This document shows, one piece after another, positions 9,158 to 18,491 of a DNA stretch of 64,000 bases. Both the position numbers and the translations under genes were made by a program. The stretch's first letter is position 1, and every line of letters starts with the position of its first letter. The stretch is taken from contig NZ_JAAOIX010000012.1 in the NCBI RefSeq assembly GCF_011440395.1, forward strand, positions 1 through 64,000. Direction: 5' to 3'. Under the pieces are notes generated by a model. The model had not been told where the DNA came from, made no database searches, and worked only from the letters and a program-made list of their open reading frames with translations. The stretch is from Pseudomaricurvus alcaniphilus (GTDB lineage Bacteria > Pseudomonadota > Gammaproteobacteria > Pseudomonadales > Cellvibrionaceae).

Positions 9158-9338
9158 TCAGCTCATGATTTGCATCTCCCTTCTATTGAGTGAAGCCTTT
9201 TTAGGGTAGCTCTTGCCCTTGATTTCCAGAATGGTGGCGTGATGTACCAGGCGGTCGATAGCGGCAACCGTCATCATGTTGTTGTCGAAGATTTAGTCCC
9301 AGGCACTGAAGGGTTGGTTCGAAGTAATCATCAAACTG
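9158..9338 (-). pseudogene. IS21-family IstB ATPase, C-terminal remnant with in-frame stop
   Basis: Reverse-strand translation gives the IstB C-terminal signature: LMITSNQPFSAWD, then NNMMTVAAIDRLVHHATILE and IKGKSY, ending shortly after in a stop. The codon after WD is a stop (TAA) where IstB proteins usually have a residue before IF. The upstream part with Walker motifs is missing; the fragment is cut off at the boundary of the neighbouring IS3 element. Intact IstB is the helper ATPase for IS21 transposition. This copy is dead. Confidence 0.82.
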
Positions 9339-9367
9339 GAGTGGTCAAGTAATTTGTGACAGACCAG

Positions 9368-10250
9368 TTAAGCAACTTTCTTCAGTTCAGCCATAGCTGA
9401 TTCGTAATCATTGGAGCTGCTGCTGTAATCCAGATAGGAGTGCAGCCGCCAGCTGTTATAAAACAACACAATGTAATCCAGAATACCCTGCTTCGCCTCG
9501 TCACGAGTTTTATATTGTTTCCACTGGACGCGCTCTTTCTTCAAGCTCCCAAGGAAGCTCTCTGCACACCATTGTCCCAGCAGTTTCCTTTGCGGCTCAT
9601 GCTGCCTACAAATCCATATTCCCTCAGTAGGCGCCGGTATGCTTTGCTGGCGTACTGTGAAACCCGGCCCGAGTGCACGATCAATCCTGCTTCCGGTTGC
9701 CGCCTCCACATGGCCATACGCAGTGCATCAGTAACCAAGTGGGGATTCATTCGCGACCCCATGCTCCAACCCACTACCCGACGGTTGAACAGGTCGATAA
9801 ACATTGTCAGATACAGCCAGCCATCCTGGGTCCAGATGTAAGTAATGTCTGAGACATACGCTTGATCTGGTTTGTCCGTGGCGAACTGTCTCGCCAACAC
9901 ATTCTCAAGTACCGGTTGTTTGTGATTGCTATTGGTCGTCACCTTGTACTTCTTGCGGTAGCGTGCCCTGACACCTGTTTCGCGCATCAAAGACCGTGCC
10001 TTTCTGCGACCCACTGGATAACCTAGTGCATTAAGCCACCGCCGTATTTTCCGGGAGCCGTAGCTGTAACCACTGGATTTCCCAATCTTTTTTACCGCTG
10101 CCAGCATCGCTTGATGATCAGGATCTGGGCGTTCATTCTGTTGACCCCTACCTCGCTGGTAATAGGCATTGCGGCTTACACCCAGTAGGCGACACATCAC
10201 ATCTACAGGCAAGTCTTCTTATATTGGGTAATGAGCGCGTACTTTAACGC
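9368..10250 (-). pseudogene. IS3-family orfB transposase (rve integrase core), broken
   Basis: DDE integrase-core transposase. The HTH-like start (PVDVMCRLLGVSRNAYY), the HTH_21-type region and the rve domain with YVSDITYIW are readable. Lesions: one base lost near 10213, splitting the start (ALITQYKK) from the main frame; the second catalytic Asp is Gly (HSGRVSQY instead of HSDRGSQY, each a single-base change); and a frameshift near 9570 between CWDNGV and AESFLGSLKKE. The protein cannot be made in one piece and lacks a catalytic residue, so the IS cannot move itself. Confidence 0.88.
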
Positions 10251-10257
10251 GCTTCCT

Positions 10258-10551
10258 TTGCAAAGAAGTGGTGAGGCATTCCGACCGTCGCCTTTTTTAG
10301 AATATCTTTCTCCATTTTCAGGCGGCGATTCTCTTCTCGCAATCGACAAATTCGGCCTGCTCCTCCGTCAGCTTGCCATTACCCAGGAACGCCTGCCCAT
10401 CGCCACCTTGATGCTCTTGTATTCAGCGACCCAGCATATTGGCATTAATTTCCAGGTTGCGCGCTGCCTCCGCTCGCGTATAACCTTGCTCTAGCATCAG
10501 ACTGATAGCATCCAGCTTGAATTCTTTTGAATACTTCTTTCTTGTAGTCAT
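10258..10551 (-). pseudogene. IS3-family orfA (HTH transposase subunit), broken
   Basis: The start MTTRKKYSKEFKLDAISL and the recognition helix region (YTRAEAARNLEINANMLGR) are typical of IS3 orfA. Trp, expected next, is a stop codon (TGG to TGA near 10425). A later indel shifts the frame before the leucine-zipper segment RLREENRRLKMEKDILKKA. Both lesions show long-term decay. Confidence 0.85.
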
Positions 10552-10901
10552 GTTCAGCCTCCAGGTTCAGGATTTAACTCCTTAACTGGGCTGGTCACAT
10601 CTATTGAATCACTTCACTATCGAAGACTAGACACCAATAGAGAAAGTAACCCTTATGCGGACGGAAGGCAGCGTCGCAAGAGACCGAGTAGAATCAATTC
10701 TTCAAGAGAGTTTGTCGCTGGTTCGCACCTCGTCTGCCCACAATAGTTTGCTCGCCAGCAATCAATGAAAACCCGATGGAGAGTTTAAAAAGACATTCAA
10801 CTCGATTGCCAATAGTCCGCTATCTACTGTAAATTGGTGGGCTCGGGTATTGACCCTTTCTTATTCTTATAGTGCATATAAATATTTATTCGGGGAAGAA
10901 A

Positions 10902-12620
10902 ATGAGCCATAAAAGACTGTGTAAAATAACTTCCAGCTCAGTGTTATTGGTCCTGTTTATTGTATTGATGGGATGTTCTGGTGAGGGTGGATATATTAAA
11001 ACCACCGCAGAAGATAAATTTGAAGTCGGCAAAGATGAGCAGCGTCCAAATATTGTAGTAATAGTTGCTGATGACTTGGGTATGGCCGATATAGGTGCTT
11101 TTGGGAGTGAAATTCCTACGCCTAATATTGATGCATTAGCCAAATCTGGCGTACAACTTACTAATTTCCACACAGCGCCTACCTGTTCACCCACTCGCGC
11201 CATGCTACTTTCAGGTACAGATAACCATCAAGCTGGAATCGGTGCAATGAAAGAATTTATGGGGTCTAGTGCACGCTATCTTCTCGAAAAGCCTGGTTAT
11301 GAAGGGTACTTGAATAACCGCGTCGCAACTTTGCCAGAAGTAATGGCTGAAGCAGGCTACGAAACCCTAATGGTAGGTAAATGGCATTTAGGGTATAAAG
11401 AAGATCAAGTGCCATCTGCTAGAGGTTTTCAACGCTCTTTTACTTTGTTAGAAGGAGGGGCAGGCCACTTTGATGATTTCTCAATGATGCCTTTCGCTAA
11501 AAAAGCGACTTATCTGGAAAATGGTAAGCCGGCAACATTACCTCAGAACTTCTATTCATCGCCTTTTTATACAAACAAGATGGCACAATATATAGATGAG
11601 CGCGATAGCACGAAACCATTTTTATCCTATTTGGCTTATACGGCTCCTCATTGGCCCTTACAGGCACCTGATGCGTCAATTGCTAAATTTAAAGGTAAAT
11701 ATGATGAAGGTTACGAAGTACTTTTAGCTAATCGTGTCGCTAATCAAAAAAAAATGGGCTTAATTCCTGAATCAACTGATGTACCTGAATTGCCTAAAAA
11801 CCTGAAGCCATGGGCCAGCTTAACTGCTGAAGAGCAAAAGATTTCTGCCAGGAAGATGGAAATATATGCAGCAATGGTTTCTGATTTGGATGCTGCTATT
11901 GGTGACTTTGTAAGCCATCTAAAAGAGAAAGGACTCTATGAAAATACCATTATCTTTTTCTTTTCTGATAATGGTACAGAGTATAATACACCTGAATCAA
12001 GAGTTTACAGGAAGTTCTTACCTGAATACGTTAAAGCGTGTTGTGATAATAGCTACGAGAACATGGGTAAAATTAACTCATATGTAATGTATGGACCTGA
12101 ATGGGCGCGAGCTGGAAGTGGTGTGCATCGTTTATATAAAGGCTCTACAGCGCAAGGTGGAATTAATACGCCAGCTTTTGTTCATTTTCCTAAAATGGTT
12201 AATGCTAAAAAGTATGATGGTTTTGTTTCAGTGATGGATTTAATGCCTACTATGATAGAGCTTGGTAATGCAAAACATCCTTATTCAGCAGGCAATACAG
12301 AGAATAACGTTTTACCCATGCGTGGCTCATCTATGGTAGATATGCTAACCAGCAAAGATGGCCGGGTTCATAATGATGACTATGTTATGGGCTTTGAGCT
12401 TCATGGTGGTAAGGCAATTCGAAAAGGGCATTGGAAAATCCTTTTATTAAATCCGCCGGCGGGCACCGGTCAATGGCAATTGTACAATTTGGCCAACGAC
12501 CCGGCTGAGCAAATTGATTTGTCTGAAAGCAACCCTGAAAAGCTTGAAGAGTTAAAGCTGGCTTGGGAGGAATATTCCAAAGCGGTGGGTGTACAAGCAA
12601 TTCGGCCTTTGCAAAAATAG
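10902..12620 (+). CDS. sulfatase (arylsulfatase-type, type I), predicted lipoprotein
   Basis: Protein of 572 residues that hydrolyses sulfate esters, perhaps of algal polysaccharides or aryl sulfates. The N-terminus is a lipoprotein signal (hydrophobic run ending VLMG-C at residue 25). The metal site starts with ADDLG (56-60). The formylglycine Cys is C95 in the CSPTR motif, so it is a Cys-type sulfatase needing a maturase, which is not in this window. Further motifs are GKWHLG and FSDNGTEYN. Start at 10902 has GGGGAAG seven bases upstream; an earlier ATG would spoil the signal. The gene is clearly more AT-rich than its surroundings and lies in an islet of mobile relics, so transfer is likely. 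Confidence 0.92.
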   Translation: MSHKRLCKITSSSVLLVLFIVLMGCSGEGGYIKTTAEDKFEVGKDEQRPNIVVIVADDLGMADIGAFGSEIPTPNIDALAKSGVQLTNFHTAPTCSPTRAMLLSGTDNHQAGIGAMKEFMGSSARYLLEKPGYEGYLNNRVATLPEVMAEAGYETLMVGKWHLGYKEDQVPSARGFQRSFTLLEGGAGHFDDFSMMPFAKKATYLENGKPATLPQNFYSSPFYTNKMAQYIDERDSTKPFLSYLAYTAPHWPLQAPDASIAKFKGKYDEGYEVLLANRVANQKKMGLIPESTDVPELPKNLKPWASLTAEEQKISARKMEIYAAMVSDLDAAIGDFVSHLKEKGLYENTIIFFFSDNGTEYNTPESRVYRKFLPEYVKACCDNSYENMGKINSYVMYGPEWARAGSGVHRLYKGSTAQGGINTPAFVHFPKMVNAKKYDGFVSVMDLMPTMIELGNAKHPYSAGNTENNVLPMRGSSMVDMLTSKDGRVHNDDYVMGFELHGGKAIRKGHWKILLLNPPAGTGQWQLYNLANDPAEQIDLSESNPEKLEELKLAWEEYSKAVGVQAIRPLQK

Positions 12621-12633
12621 GTTAAGAGTAACT

Positions 12634-12676
12634 GTAAGAGCTCTTGGATCAGCTGGACTGATTTAAGAGCTTTTTC
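12634..12676 (+). terminator. probable sulfatase terminator
   Basis: GTAAGAGCTC pairs loosely with AAGAGCTTTTTC (arms about 24 bases apart), followed by a T-run. Moderate strength, correctly placed after the stop. Confidence 0.5.
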
Positions 12677-12802
12677 TGTAGGGCACTATAGAACCTCGAA
12701 AAAGGGGTAAGCCGCGGCAAGTGCCGTCGCAGGGTTAAGCTAGGAACAGCGGTGGTCTCGTTGCCGGATACTTATGTTGGAATAAGAGTTGGCTCCAGCC
12801 GG

Positions 12803-12845
12803 GTCGCCGTCAGGCTCGAACAACACGTCAGTGATGCCGGTGAAA
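12803..12845 (-). repeat. short dispersed repeat, copy B
   Basis: Counterpart of 8928-8968; shares CGCCGTCA, GCTCGAACAACAC and TGCC-GTGAAA in the same order. The 12.62-12.94 kb interval otherwise holds no gene I can support. Confidence 0.45.
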
Positions 12846-12936
12846 ATAACTGGGTATTCTCGACGGCGCCAAAGCGAGCCCGCCTTGATCCGGTCTGGCA
12901 AATCAGGAGCATTCATACTATCCTCTGCGCCCGGCT

Positions 12937-13380
12937 TTGTTACTGATATTCGCTGTGCACCGACGAACTCACATTTCTGCCTGGCTTCTGCTGGCCTTTC
13001 TCTTGACCCGCGCCTGCATGCCGGCTGGCTTTATGCCGGCTGCGCTGGGGCAGGGCGGGCCGGTCGCGCTGTGCCCGGGGGATCTGCGCAGTGCCCGGTT
13101 ACTGGCGCTATTGGCGGATGATCAACCGCACCACCACCAGCACGCTGAGCATGACCCGAGCGGGGGGCACGACGGTAATCACGGCCACAGTGCCGGTGAT
13201 TTCGGCTGTGAGTTCTCGGTGCCGGGTGTCGATAGCGCACTGGCTGATACCTGGCTTGATGCCCTCACACCAGCGCCGGTGTCGGCGCCGCTTGTCGCTT
13301 GGCGACCTCTGCGGCTGACGCCGCTCGCCTACCGCCTGCCCCTGTCACGCGCACCGCCGCCGCCCTCTGCGCTCGGCTAA
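12937..13380 (+). CDS. small His-rich secreted or membrane-anchored protein (DUF2946-like)
   Basis: Protein of 147 residues with an N-terminal hydrophobic segment (about 14-37), one Cys in PVALCPG, a His-rich middle (HHHQH near 113 bases into the coding middle, then HDGNHGH), a second Cys, and a Pro-rich end (RAPPPPSALG). This layout resembles DUF2946 proteins, often found beside copper-related genes, but the match is by pattern only. The TTG start is uncertain; a GTG at 12955 is an alternative. It is followed 67 bases later by a Met/His-rich outer-membrane protein, which supports a metal-related role by inference. Confidence 0.6.
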   Translation: MLLIFAVHRRTHISAWLLLAFLLTRACMPAGFMPAALGQGGPVALCPGDLRSARLLALLADDQPHHHQHAEHDPSGGHDGNHGHSAGDFGCEFSVPGVDSALADTWLDALTPAPVSAPLVAWRPLRLTPLAYRLPLSRAPPPPSALG

Positions 13381-13447
13381 ATCTGAAAACACTTCTTTTG
13401 ATTTTCGCGATTGCGGCTCACCGAATGGGGGCCGTGACGCTCTGCGT

Positions 13448-14518
13448 GTGAGTTTTAAAATTATGAAATTCTTTTCTTGCGTGATTACCACGGGCCTCGC
13501 GCTCGCCAGCAGCACCAGCTTTGCCCACCAAAATGATCAGGTCCGCTATCGCCCCGAGAGCCACGCCCCCGCCGGGGTAATGGCTGATCACCAGCACCGC
13601 CAGGGGGAGTGGATGGTGGGCTACCGCACCATGAGCCGCGATTTCAGCGGTCTCTACAGCGGCAGCGATAAGGTCAGCGACAGCGTTGCCGCCGCCGCCG
13701 GCTACAGTATGGTGGCCAATTCGATGAGCATGGATATGCACATGCTGGACATTATGTACGCGCTCAATGACGACATCACACTGATGCTGATGCCCGAGTA
13801 TATGACTATGAATATGTCCATGCGCAGTGTGGCAATGTCCGGCGCTATGGGCGGCATGGACATGGGGGCGCACAGTGGCGCCTCCCACACTGGTGGCCAC
13901 GACCACAGCGTCTCCGGCTGGGGCGATACTACCCTGGCCGCATTGCTGCGGGTGTACCAGCGCGGGCCGCACCAGGTGCACGCCACGTTGGGAGTGAGCC
14001 TGCCTACCGGGTCCGTGGACGAGCAGCAGGCCGATGGCCGTTTTGTTCATTACGGCATGCAGCTGGGTTCCGGTACCTACGACCTGGTGCCGAGTATTAC
14101 CTACAACGGTGTGGCTGGCTTGCTGAGCTGGGGCGCCCAATTCGGTGGTGAATGGCGTTTGGAAAGCGCCAACGACTCCGGCTTTGCCTTTGGCGACCAG
14201 TTCAATGTGTTGGCCTGGGGAGCTTATCGGCTGGCAGATTGGGTCAGTGCCTCGGCGCGGTTGCAGTACGAGAAGCGCGAAGACATCAACGGTCACTACA
14301 ACGGCCCTCACGGTCACAGCAGCCCACCGGACTTGCAGGCCAACTACGGTGGCGAGTGGGTTGAATTGGGGCTTGGAGTAAACCTGGTGGCCCAGCAGGG
14401 GCCGCTGGCGGGCATTCGCCTGGGGCTGGAATGGCTGTTGCCGGTGTCCGAGTACTACAACGGTTTACAGGTGGGTCGCGATGCCGGCCTGAGCATGAGC
14501 CTGAGCTACGCGCTTTAG
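13448..14518 (+). CDS. Met/His-rich outer-membrane protein (MetA-pathway/transporter-like family)
   Basis: Protein of 356 residues with a Sec signal peptide (cleavage after TSFA) and alternating polar/hydrophobic strands ending in an aromatic-poor beta strand, consistent with a beta-barrel of the Phenol_MetA_deg type. Residues about 96-155 are extraordinarily rich in Met and His (runs such as SMSMDMHML, YMTMNMSMRS, GGMDMGAHSG and GGHDHS), a pattern seen in Cu(I)/Cu(II)-binding proteins. Together with the His-rich protein before it, this suggests copper handling. GTG start at 13448; ATG at 13463 is an equally good alternative, since neither has a strong ribosome binding site. Confidence 0.7.
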   Translation: MSFKIMKFFSCVITTGLALASSTSFAHQNDQVRYRPESHAPAGVMADHQHRQGEWMVGYRTMSRDFSGLYSGSDKVSDSVAAAAGYSMVANSMSMDMHMLDIMYALNDDITLMLMPEYMTMNMSMRSVAMSGAMGGMDMGAHSGASHTGGHDHSVSGWGDTTLAALLRVYQRGPHQVHATLGVSLPTGSVDEQQADGRFVHYGMQLGSGTYDLVPSITYNGVAGLLSWGAQFGGEWRLESANDSGFAFGDQFNVLAWGAYRLADWVSASARLQYEKREDINGHYNGPHGHSSPPDLQANYGGEWVELGLGVNLVAQQGPLAGIRLGLEWLLPVSEYYNGLQVGRDAGLSMSLSYAL

Positions 14519-14549
14519 GTTGCAGTGGTGGCCCGCCGCGGGCCGCCGT

Positions 14550-15662
14550 TCAGTCGCTGCCCTCTACTGGCGGCGTTTCCCCAGCAGGCTTGACCGGCGT
14601 CCCCCGCTGGTAGAGCTCGCTGCCCTTGTAGAAGTCATGAATGTGGCGCAGCAGCACGGTGATCACCGCTGCTGCGGGCAGGGCCAGTAGCACACCGACA
14701 AAACCGAACAGCTGGCCGCCCGCCATAACCGCAAAGATCACCGCCACCGGGTGCATGCCGATGCGGTCGCCCACCAGCAGCGGTTGCAGCAGTGCGCCTT
14801 CCAATACCTGACCAATTCCAAATACCCCGAGTATCAGCAGCAGCGGCAGCCACTCCTGGAACTGCAGCGCCGCGGCGATCAGGGCCGAGCCCAGGCCAAT
14901 GATCAGGCCCAGGTAGGGAACGAAGCTGAGCCCCCCGGCGATAAGGCCTACCAACAGGGCGAGGTCGAGGCCGATCAAGCCCAGGGCAATACTGAAATAG
15001 GCCGCCTGCGCCGCCATCAGCAGCAGCTGCCCGCGCACGAATTCGGCCAGTACCAGGTCCATTTCCCGCGCCAGTTGCATCACCTTGGGTTCGATCCGGC
15101 GCGGCAGCAGGTCATGGAGGCGGGCGGTCATCAGATCCCAGTCGCGCAGCAGGTAGAAGGTGACTACCGGTGTGATCGTGGCGGTGGCGGCCAGGGCAAT
15201 AAACACACCCGTGGAATCACCCAGCCAGCGGCCAATAATGCCCAGCAGGCCGCCGAACTGCTGCCAGTGGCTGCGCACCGCCTCGCTGATCGAGGCCATG
15301 TTGGCGGTGGGCAGCTGGGTACCCGCGAGCTCGTTGATACGGGGAATGACCAGCTGGTTGATTTTCTCCGCCAGTGAGGGGATGGCAGCGATGGCCGAGC
15401 GCACCTGCTGTTCCACCATCGGAAACAGGATCAGCAGGATCAGGATCGAGGCCAGGGTCATGACCGCAAACACCACGCACACCGCCGCGGTGCGATTGAG
15501 GCGCCAGCGTTCCAGGCGGTCGGCGATGGGGTCGCCGAGGTAGGCCAGCGCCATGCCGATCAGAAATGGGGGTAGAATCGGCGCCAGCAAATAGCACAAT
15601 AGCAGCACCAGTATGATCACCGTGGCGAAGAAAATGACGCGACTGGATTGGTTCACCTGCAC
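14550..15662 (-). CDS. AI-2E family transporter (PerM-like permease)
   Basis: Inner-membrane protein of 370 residues with about seven to eight membrane segments: a paired N-terminal set (9-45), one near 60-83, a large extracytoplasmic segment (84-150), then a C-terminal set with the conserved GLSFVPYLG and the region EGALLQPLLVGDRIGMHPV. This matches UPF0118/AI-2E transporters. Members have been linked to autoinducer export or Na+/H+ exchange; the substrate here cannot be told. The gene is convergent with the outer-membrane protein and probably transcribed alone. Confidence 0.88.
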   Translation of the reverse strand: MQVNQSSRVIFFATVIILVLLLCYLLAPILPPFLIGMALAYLGDPIADRLERWRLNRTAAVCVVFAVMTLASILILLILFPMVEQQVRSAIAAIPSLAEKINQLVIPRINELAGTQLPTANMASISEAVRSHWQQFGGLLGIIGRWLGDSTGVFIALAATATITPVVTFYLLRDWDLMTARLHDLLPRRIEPKVMQLAREMDLVLAEFVRGQLLLMAAQAAYFSIALGLIGLDLALLVGLIAGGLSFVPYLGLIIGLGSALIAAALQFQEWLPLLLILGVFGIGQVLEGALLQPLLVGDRIGMHPVAVIFAVMAGGQLFGFVGVLLALPAAAVITVLLRHIHDFYKGSELYQRGTPVKPAGETPPVEGSD

Positions 15663-15765
15663 TCCGGGGGAAATAAAAATGTGAGAAAAATGTGAGGCCA
15701 GTGTAGCGAATGCGCTGGGCGAGGGGAATGTCGCCCAACACGCAATACTATCTATCAGACGGCGA

Positions 15766-17058
15766 TCAGACGGCCGGCACCGCCGGGTTGGCCGGTTGCT
15801 GGTAGTAGCTCTTCAGGCGCGACTCCAGCGCCGGGTCAGCGGCGGCGGTGAAACCGCTGTGGTTGGAGTCGAGCCATGCCTGCTCCAGCGGGAACAGGTA
15901 GTGGGCGTTGAGCAAATGCCCCCAACCTTCATCGCGCACAAAGCGGTGGCCGTCGAGGTGGGTACTGCCGAGGCCGCGGCTGGGTGCAAACATGCCGAGG
16001 CGCGCCACCAGGTCCTTGTGGTTGCCAAAGTGCTCGATATAGGGCAGCGGGTTAGGGCCCTTTACCAGGTAGGGCATATGGCTGGCGCAGGTGGCGAAAT
16101 TATAGATTTCCAGTTTCGCCAGTTCCTGCTCGGTCAGGGGCGGCAGGCCGAGGGCGGCGTCGCCACTCCAGTCGAGCCAGTGCATCACCGTCGACGAAAG
16201 CTGTTCTTCGACGCTGTTGCTGAGCTCTGCCAGGCGCAGCAGGGAGGCGCCGGCAGGCCCGGCCGCGGGCAGCAGCACCCGGGCGTCGTGCTTGTGCAGG
16301 GTCTCGCGGTCGCGGGCCAGGAGGCGCTCGGCGTGTTGCAGTTCGAGGCTGTCGTTGCTGGGTGGCTGGCCCAGCAGCTCCCCCAGCAGATCGAGGAAAA
16401 TGGCCGCCAGGATGGTGCCCTGGGAGTGAGCGATCAGCACCACACGATCGATGTCAGGCCGTTTCAGTTCCGAGTAGAACGCCGGGAACAGGCTGCGCAC
16501 CGCCTCGGTGGCTGCCAGCCAGCCCTTGCCCACCGCGCACTCGGCCAGGTCGAGGACGAAGCCGTGGGTCTGGTTGTGGAGCATGGTCAGGGGGCGGCCG
16601 AACATCCGATAGAGGCAAGCGGCGTTGAGGTCGGCAATCTTTTGGTCGGCGCACATACCGTTGAGAAAGAGCCAGCTCTCCCGCGGGAAGTGACCGGCGG
16701 CACTGGACTGGGGCGGATAGAGTGCAGTGGAGGAGTCGCGGAACAGGCCGACCTCGTCAGCATGCTGCGGAAGCCAGCCTGGCCGGCCGGCTCCGGATGG
16801 CAGCAGGATGCTCTGGGCGGTGCGCAAGTTGCCGGGGAAATGACGCCACTCCGTCAGTTGCAGCTCAGTATCGGGGTTGTTGGCGCGCTTCCAGCTGTCG
16901 CGGGTGCCGAGGATCGAGCGCAAGTAATTGGGGGGGAAGAGCTTGATTGCGTGCAATATGTTGGCGAGCAGTGCACCGGTCTTGCGGGCCATGGCGAGCA
17001 TCCTCTTGGCTGGCAACCTCCATAGAAACAGGGCCCGGTGAAAGGCCCGCCTGCCCAT
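15766..17058 (-). CDS. alpha/beta-hydrolase-like protein of unknown substrate
   Basis: Protein of 430 residues. A nucleophile-elbow-like motif (LIAHSQGT, about residues 208-215) follows a strand (DRVVL), as in lipases and thioesterases, and a His late in the chain (HLDGH or GWGHLLNAHY) could complete a triad. The middle has a long variable insertion. No signal peptide is clear. I do not recognise a characterised relative. The start may be the Met at residue 20 (MLAMARK) rather than the first. Confidence 0.6.
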   Translation of the reverse strand: MGRRAFHRALFLWRLPAKRMLAMARKTGALLANILHAIKLFPPNYLRSILGTRDSWKRANNPDTELQLTEWRHFPGNLRTAQSILLPSGAGRPGWLPQHADEVGLFRDSSTALYPPQSSAAGHFPRESWLFLNGMCADQKIADLNAACLYRMFGRPLTMLHNQTHGFVLDLAECAVGKGWLAATEAVRSLFPAFYSELKRPDIDRVVLIAHSQGTILAAIFLDLLGELLGQPPSNDSLELQHAERLLARDRETLHKHDARVLLPAAGPAGASLLRLAELSNSVEEQLSSTVMHWLDWSGDAALGLPPLTEQELAKLEIYNFATCASHMPYLVKGPNPLPYIEHFGNHKDLVARLGMFAPSRGLGSTHLDGHRFVRDEGWGHLLNAHYLFPLEQAWLDSNHSGFTAAADPALESRLKSYYQQPANPAVPAV

Positions 17059-17222
17059 ACTACTACCTGTAACCCGTGTTTGTAAGGTATATACGCTGGC
17101 TGCCAGCTAAGCGCTGGCAGGGTTGCCCGAAATACCGGTTGCAAAAGCGCCACCGCCCCCCCGCGCAATTCGTCAGGGATAGACGGAGAGTTGCAGGTGC
17201 TTCAGTGTTGTCGGAGTGGCCC

Positions 17223-18311
17223 CTAGGCGACCGGGTCTTTGTCTGTCTTCAGAACGCCGCGATTGATCTGGTCCCGCTCCATGGATTCAAACAGGGCCTT
17301 GAAGTTGCCTTCGCCGAAACCCTCGTCGCCCTTGCGCTGGATAAACTCGAAGAAAATCGGCCCCACCGCATTCTCGGAGAAAATTTGCAGCAGCAGTCTC
17401 GGCTTGCCGCCCTCGGTGCTGCCGTCCAGCAAAATGCCGCGCTGCTGCAGTTCAGCCACATCCTGGCCGTGCCCGGGCAGGCGCTCTTCTAGCATCTCGT
17501 AGTAAGTGGCCGGTGGTGGCGTCATCAGTTTGGTGCCGCGGGCCTTGAGCTTGTCCAGGCAGCTGGGCAAATCGTCGCAGATAAAGGCGACGTGCTGAAT
17601 GCCCTCGCCATTGTAGGTCATCAGGAATTCTTCGATCTGGCCGTTGCCGCCGGCTTCCTCGTTCAGGGGAATGCGGATCTTGCCGTCCGGCGCCGCCATC
17701 GCTTTTGACGTCAGGCCGGTGTATTCACCCTTGATGTCAAAGAAACGATTCTCCTGGAAATTGAACAGCTTCTCGTAGTAGTTGGCCCAGTACTGCATGC
17801 GGCCCTTGTAGACATTGTGAGTCAGGTGGTCGATCAGCTTGAAGCCGCAGCCCTCGGGGTGACGCTCTACGCCGGGCAGGAATTCGAAGTCGATGTCGTA
17901 GATGGAGGCGCCTTCCTCATAGCGGTCTATCAGGTAAACGATGGCACCGCCGATGCCGCGAATGGCGGGTAATTTCAACTCCATTGGGCCACAGGGGATA
18001 TCGATGGGCTGGGCGCCCAAATCCAGCGCACGCTGGTAGGCCTTGCGGGCATTACGCACCCGGAAGGCCATGCCGCAGGCAGAGGGACCATGCTCTTCGG
18101 CATAGTAGGCAGCGGGTGACTTGGGCTCGTAATTGACGATCATGTTGATCCCGCCCTGGCGCCACAGGTCTACATCCTTGGAACGATGGGTGGCTACCCG
18201 GGTAAAGCCGACGGTTTCCAGTACTGGCTCGAGGATACCTTTCTCTTTGGCGGCAAACTCGATGAATTCGAAGCCGTCCAGTCCCATGGGGTTGTCAAAT
18301 AAATCAGCCAT
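17223..18311 (-). CDS. hppD: 4-hydroxyphenylpyruvate dioxygenase
   Basis: Non-haem iron dioxygenase of 362 residues converting 4-hydroxyphenylpyruvate to homogentisate in tyrosine breakdown. Two vicinal-oxygen-chelate domains are evident. The iron ligands fall in LTHNVY (first His, about residue 164), QHVAF (second His) and [10 protein letters not shown] (Glu). The C-terminal helix [15 protein letters not shown] is typical. It is divergent from an Lrp/AsnC regulator. The downstream homogentisate genes (hmgA, fahA) are not in the window. Confidence 0.95.
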   Translation of the reverse strand: MADLFDNPMGLDGFEFIEFAAKEKGILEPVLETVGFTRVATHRSKDVDLWRQGGINMIVNYEPKSPAAYYAEEHGPSACGMAFRVRNARKAYQRALDLGAQPIDIPCGPMELKLPAIRGIGGAIVYLIDRYEEGASIYDIDFEFLPGVERHPEGCGFKLIDHLTHNVYKGRMQYWANYYEKLFNFQENRFFDIKGEYTGLTSKAMAAPDGKIRIPLNEEAGGNGQIEEFLMTYNGEGIQHVAFICDDLPSCLDKLKARGTKLMTPPPATYYEMLEERLPGHGQDVAELQQRGILLDGSTEGGKPRLLLQIFSENAVGPIFFEFIQRKGDEGFGEGNFKALFESMERDQINRGVLKTDKDPVA

Positions 18312-18491
18312 TTCTCAATCCTCTCTCTTATATGCCAATAGCGTGTGTTAAAAATGCGGGGGCTCAAGCCCTTGCCATGGTTGATAATTTACCGCGATTG
18401 GGCTGCAATTTTACGTCTATTGTGGCGGTTATTACGGTATAGTTAGCAGGAATCCACCTTTTAATTTATAAAAAAAGACGGAAGTCACCTT

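Larger units (their letters stand above)
9340..10613 (-). mobile_element. degenerate IS3-family insertion sequence
   Basis: About 1.27 kb with related imperfect ends: the left end contains TGTGACAGACCAGTTAAG and the right end, read inward, TGTGACCAGCCCAGTTAAG. Between them are the two overlapping IS3-type frames orfA and orfB on the reverse strand, both broken. The element abuts the IstB remnant on the left. No clear target-site duplication was found, and the end positions are accurate to a few bases only. Confidence 0.85.

Noticed and set aside
10655-10768. 37-codon open frame between the IS3 element and the sulfatase
   Set aside because: No ribosome binding site, no recognisable family, too short to support.
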